A DNA stretch of 64,000 nucleotides from Homarus americanus (Eukaryota > Arthropoda > Malacostraca > Decapoda > Nephropidae). The DNA lies in the NCBI RefSeq assembly GCF_018991925.1, contig NW_024729766.1:1-64000 (forward strand), written 5' to 3'. Under the pieces are notes generated by a model. That model was given only the letters and a program-made list of their open reading frames with translations, ran no database searches and was not told the DNA's origin. This document shows positions 60,436 to 64,000 of this stretch, one piece after another; within the stretch, counting starts at the first letter, position 1, and each line of letters begins with the position of its first letter. The translations under genes and the position numbers were made by a program.

Positions 60436-61260
60436 TACTGATTGGACTTATCTAGACACGGTTTTAGGGACGGTAGTGTTGTACAGAGAGCCTTGTACTT
60501 ATTTTAGGTTTCCTTTAGGGATGAATTAACGACATATGGATTTTACCTCATTAGGATTTTAGGGTTGGATAGGGTCAGGAGTTTGGATGTTACGTTAGAA
60601 GGATTTTAGGTTCGGGGAGAGGAATTTTATCATTTACATTAGGATTCCTTACGGGTCGGGTTGGATAAAGGTGGTTTTGGATTCCACCTCAAAGGGATTT
60701 AAGGGTTGGATAAAGGGAATCAAGAAGCCACGAGCTGGATAAAGGGAATCAGAATAGTTGACAGTTAAGAATAAGAGAGTGAGCACACGCCGCTGATGGT
60801 GATAAACCTGAGTGAAAATGATGAAAGTGAGGGGATGTGATGGTGACCTAAGATGGTGTGTGTGTGTGTGTTGGTGAGATTAGTTATGGTGAATGTGTAG
60901 TGTTGTGAAAATAGTGACAGTGAGTGAGATCATTGATAGTGAAATCAATAAGAATAATACTCGCCACAATGATGAAAGTGTTCACCAGAGAAAGAGAAAC
61001 CTGACACGACCAGATTTTTCACTCCTGACAATCCTCAATAAACTTATAAATTTCCCTCTCTAACTCGATCTACAAACATCGTAATTCTGTCCATATGTTG
61101 CCGTCCCTCTTGCCGTTTCGCTGGTAATAGACTTGAGTAAGTGCATCATTACTCGCTATCAAACTCCCACCGCATTGTTACCTACAGCTCGCCAAGTCTT
61201 TCCCTCATCTGAACGAAAACTTCAAGAACACCCGACCACGACCCACTGGCGGGAAGATCC
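60436..61260. other. Spacer with a degenerate GGATTTTAGGGTTGGATAAA theme
   Basis: At 60,535-60,750 GGATTTTAGG and GTTGGATAAAGGGAATC recur a few times. A short (GT)n lies near 60,862-60,881. No gene seen. Confidence 0.55.
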
Positions 61261-61261
61261 T

Positions 61262-61372
61262 GGCCTCCCATTGGCCCAAGCTCCCCACCAAGTCCCGCCT
61301 ACTGCCTCTTGCGCCACCCCGGTAGCCAATCAGAAGCGTGTTTAACCAAATATTGATCAGTGTGGACCAATC
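61262..61372. promoter_or_regulatory. CCAAT-box cluster 1
   Basis: Three CCAAT boxes lie within 110 bp: ATTGG at about 61,269 (reverse), AGCCAATCAGAAG at about 61,324 and GACCAATCAGAGC at about 61,356. Two have the extended CCAATCAGA core bound by NF-Y. The surrounding 61.2-61.9 kb is unique, CpG-containing and has AAAATGG (reverse) at about 61,423. This fits a polymerase II promoter, but no transcript or adjoining exon is recognised. Confidence 0.4.
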
Positions 61373-62162
61373 AGAGCACAGTTGTTTGACTAAAGTTTTG
61401 CGCTCTCCAGCCACCATTTTCCAAATATTGTGCCCAAGAGCGTGGTGAGCCCAAATCAAATTTTCCAGGATATTGGTCGCGTACGAGGCTGATGAAACAC
61501 ACTCCCCAGCTCCTTGTACCTTACGTTTAAAATAATCTCCTCGCTGGGATATTCAACCTCATCCTTACCTCTACGTTGAAGGTCTATTATCCTTTATCCA
61601 AAAACCCGACCTCGAACGCATTTGTGTCTGTTTGCGGAAAGTATCCAGGTTCGCGAGCAGCCAGCCTCTCTTTAGAAAGCAAGTGGCGAGGGATCTTACA
61701 CAGGATTTCTTGGCGCCCTGATCCGATGGGCCGGAAAAATGACGTTCAAATCGATGGCGGGATGACGATGAAAGACCTGGCCGGGATTCGCTATTCACGA
61801 GGATTTAGTGGTCGAGGGGATTGGTTTTGTAAAGGCTGGGGGACTGGGATTGGAGAGGCGAGGGCGCTAGGGGATGGGGAGGGAGGGGGGAGGGAGGGGG
61901 GAGGGAAGGGAGAGGGGAGAGAGAGGGTGGGGAGAGGAAGGAGAGTGGAGGGAAGCTGAGGCAGGAAAGTAAGGGAGGAGGACAGTCTTTAATGTCGGGG
62001 TGATATTTGGTTTAAAAGTTCTGCCACGGCTGTCTTCGGCTGTTGGGGAGAGCCGGGTTTATTTAAAGTCTGGGGAACTACCACCAAGCAGTGTCTCTCT
62101 GTTACTCCTCACACGAAAGGTTAAAAATACACTTTATATTAACACGCTTGGGATCGCTTTGT
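61373..62162. other. Unique CpG-containing sequence
   Basis: Higher GC than neighbouring spacers, with a G-rich run at 61,860-61,960. Open frames of 75-127 codons exist in several frames, but none starts at a convincing ATG or shows a domain. Confidence 0.45.
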
Positions 62163-62579
62163 GCTGATTGGTCGACAATTTACTCACTTTGGCGCTGATT
62201 GGATGAAAGCTAAGTACCTTAATCCGATTGGTTAATACGAAGACGTCGATCCTGATTGGACTACGGCATAATTACCCTTGTGGCTGATAGGACGACAACA
62301 CGGCTACCATTAGCCTGGTTGGATGAACTCACAAGTACCTTGATAGTGATTGACGACAAAATAAGAACAACGCTGATTGGATGGCGTGGAAGGCACCTTA
62401 ACGCTGATTGGATGGCCAGAAAGGCCCCTTAACGCTGATTGGATGGCCAGAAAGGCCCCTTAACGCTGATTGGATGGCCAGAAAGGCCCCTTAACGCTGA
62501 TTGGATGACAAAGAAGGCAACTTAACGCTGATTGGATGGCGTGGAAGGCACCTTAACGCTGATTGGATGGCCAAGAAGG
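62163..62579. repeat. 31-bp minisatellite of CTGATTGG (Y-box) units
   Basis: The right half has near-identical 31-bp units combining ACGCTGATTGGATGGCCAGA with AAGGCCCCTTA. The left half has older, divergent units. Eleven exact ATTGG (inverted CCAAT) cores are present, most as CTGATTGG, the NF-Y/Y-box consensus. Confidence 0.9.
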
Positions 62580-62588
62580 TATATAAAA
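62580..62588 (+). promoter_or_regulatory. TATA-like motif after the Y-box array
   Basis: TATATAAAA starts on the last base of the final array unit, in TATA-box position relative to the CCAAT cores. No downstream gene is recognised before the window end. Confidence 0.35.
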
Positions 62589-62635
62589 TTAAGTGTTAAA
62601 TCGTATCAGGTGAAGAAAAGACTTATTACATCTGA

Positions 62636-62818
62636 TCTAACCTAACCTAACCTAACCTAACCTAACCTCACCTACTATAACCTACCCTATAATAACTTAA
62701 CCTAATTTAACTTAAAACTAAATTAACCTTACTCAACCCAACCTAACCCAACTCACTCCAACTTAACCCAACCCAAATTAACCCAATCTATCCTAACCTA
62801 ACCTAACCTAAACTAACC
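62636..62818. repeat. Interstitial (CCTAA)n, degenerate
   Basis: CCTAA units at both ends with CCCAA, CTTAA and CTATAA variants between them. Orientation is opposite to the 58.8-kb tract. Confidence 0.88.
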
Positions 62819-63809
62819 TACGGATGACACAGTTACATTTCCCGATACACAGTTTATAACGACAAGTAATACCTGGCCGAGCTTCTGTTGTCTAACGAAT
62901 AATTATAATCAACGAGCAAGTGGTTCAGTACAACCTTATACAACATATGACGGGACAAATGTGTGAAGTTTATATACCAGTGACGCTAATACCTTTAATT
63001 ATTTCAATCCTACAGGTAATAATATGTGGCGGGTCGTTTCAATACCTAAACCAGACGAGTTATTTAACGTATACAGTTGCGGGACAAATTCAATGAACAC
63101 TTGGTAATATCTGGTATCTACTTCTGAGTTATATATGTACCTTAGGGTTTATATTTAATAATAGTGTTGTTTTTTATCACATATCATAAAACCACAAATT
63201 GAGAAGAAGAAAAAAAAAAGCCTTTAATATGAAGAAAAATCTGAGAGAATATACAGCATACCTCCGTGTTTTACTAGAGGGGGGGGGGTTAGAAATATAG
63301 CCTCAACACCACAGTTCTATAATTTAGGATGAGGGAATACTGGTCTAAGATATTAACCCTTACATTACAGGAAAGCCACTTTTAGTATTTTATTTGGCTA
63401 ACTCCACACGATTTTATTCAGCACAGAGAGAGAGAGACCCCCCCCTCCCTCGTATATAGGGGTTAAGAAACTATCTCCACCAATGGGCACATGTGATGGT
63501 ATAGAAAGGTCAGTCAAGGGAAGGCAGAGATTAGGACGGACGACCGATATTGAAGGTTGGGTCCCCGGAGAGGTACACAGTCTGGGAGGCTTGGTAAAGA
63601 CAACCCCATGATGTTTTTATGAGTGGAGGGCCGTAGTCGCCACCCCTCAGACCTCTTGACTGACTGATTGAGCATTATATTACTAGTGTTAGGTCTGCCC
63701 ATAGTGTATTACGAATCACAAGGCAGTATAGTGCAATAATTAGTAATGCTCATTACGTTGACAAGTAAAGTGCAATAACACTGAAATTTATACCTCACGA
63801 CCCTGTGTT
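62819..63809. other. Unique spacer, no gene seen
   Basis: AT-rich. Contains an A-run near 63,210, a G-run near 63,282 and a short GA/C tract near 63,425-63,450. Confidence 0.55.
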
Positions 63810-64000
63810 ATACTGTACTGTTGGTGGTAACACTGTACTGTTGGTGGTAACACTGTACTGTTGGTGGTAACACTGTACTGTTGGTGGTAACACTGTACTG
63901 TTGGTGGTAACACTGTACTGCTGGTGGTAACACTGTACTGTTGGTGGTAACACTGTACTGTTGGTGGTAACACTACTGTTGGTGGTAACACTGTACTGTT
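63810..64000. repeat. 20-bp minisatellite leaving the window
   Basis: The unit is CACTGTACTGTTGGTGGTAA. Nine or more nearly perfect copies run to the window end, with one GCTGG variant and one copy lacking GT. Confidence 0.96.

Noticed and set aside
61576..61959. 127-codon frame in CpG-containing DNA
   Set aside because: It begins at TTG, ends in a G-rich low-complexity run, and shows no recognisable domain.

Overview
The window looks like intergenic or heterochromatin-like DNA from an arthropod, most likely a decapod crustacean. Three things point there: at least seven internal tracts of the arthropod telomere motif TTAGG/CCTAA, an extreme density of micro- and minisatellites, and retroelement and transposon remnants of types common in arthropods and other invertebrates. 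There is no prokaryotic gene organisation, and I found no rRNA, tRNA or CRISPR. The species assignment is inference.

Layout. 1-1.7 kb: a decayed non-LTR retrotransposon tail (RNase H remnant, C-terminal domain, 3' UTR), a minus-strand LTR-retrotransposon integrase fragment, and a second LINE 3' end that runs straight into a 24-bp minisatellite (1.7-4.2 kb). 5-7.6 kb: GGT-rich, C-rich and G-rich arrays. 10-14.2 kb: a 30-bp array. 16.85-17 kb: telomere-like repeats in head-to-head orientation. 17.1-20.7 kb: a 16-bp array. 21.1-27.7 kb: G-rich, C-poor arrays. 28.5-32.4 kb: a C-rich, G-poor array. 33.1-33.7 kb: a short array, then a fragment of another retroelement ORF (33.8-34.3 kb). 36.3-38.9 kb: a second, different 30-bp array. 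39.9-44.3 kb: a 33-bp array abutting a 20-bp array. 45.5-46.8 kb: an 18-bp G-rich array. 47.46-48.1 kb: another LINE tail. 49.5-55.7 kb: many short arrays (CA, GA, GCCA, and two adjacent arrays carrying YAACGG). 56.2-58.0 kb: the only convincing intact coding region. 59.7-60.4 kb: a 14-bp array. 61.2-62.6 kb: promoter-like sequence rich in CCAAT boxes. 63.8 kb to the end: a 20-bp array leaving the window. By my tally about 60% of the window is tandem repeat.

The best find is at 56,235-57,985. An intronless 429-codon open frame sits inside inverted terminal arms of about 110 bp that start CACTGGTC/CACCGGTC and are flanked by TAATAA on both sides. I read this as a DNA transposon. Its protein belongs, from memory, to a multi-copy uncharacterised arthropod family, and it has an acidic-residue and CxxC-H layout that could be a DDE transposase. 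The second find is a 31-bp minisatellite (62.16-62.58 kb) whose units each carry CTGATTGG, a Y-box/CCAAT core, ending directly at a TATATAAA motif. Most of the long open frames in the window are by-products of repeats and are not annotated as genes.
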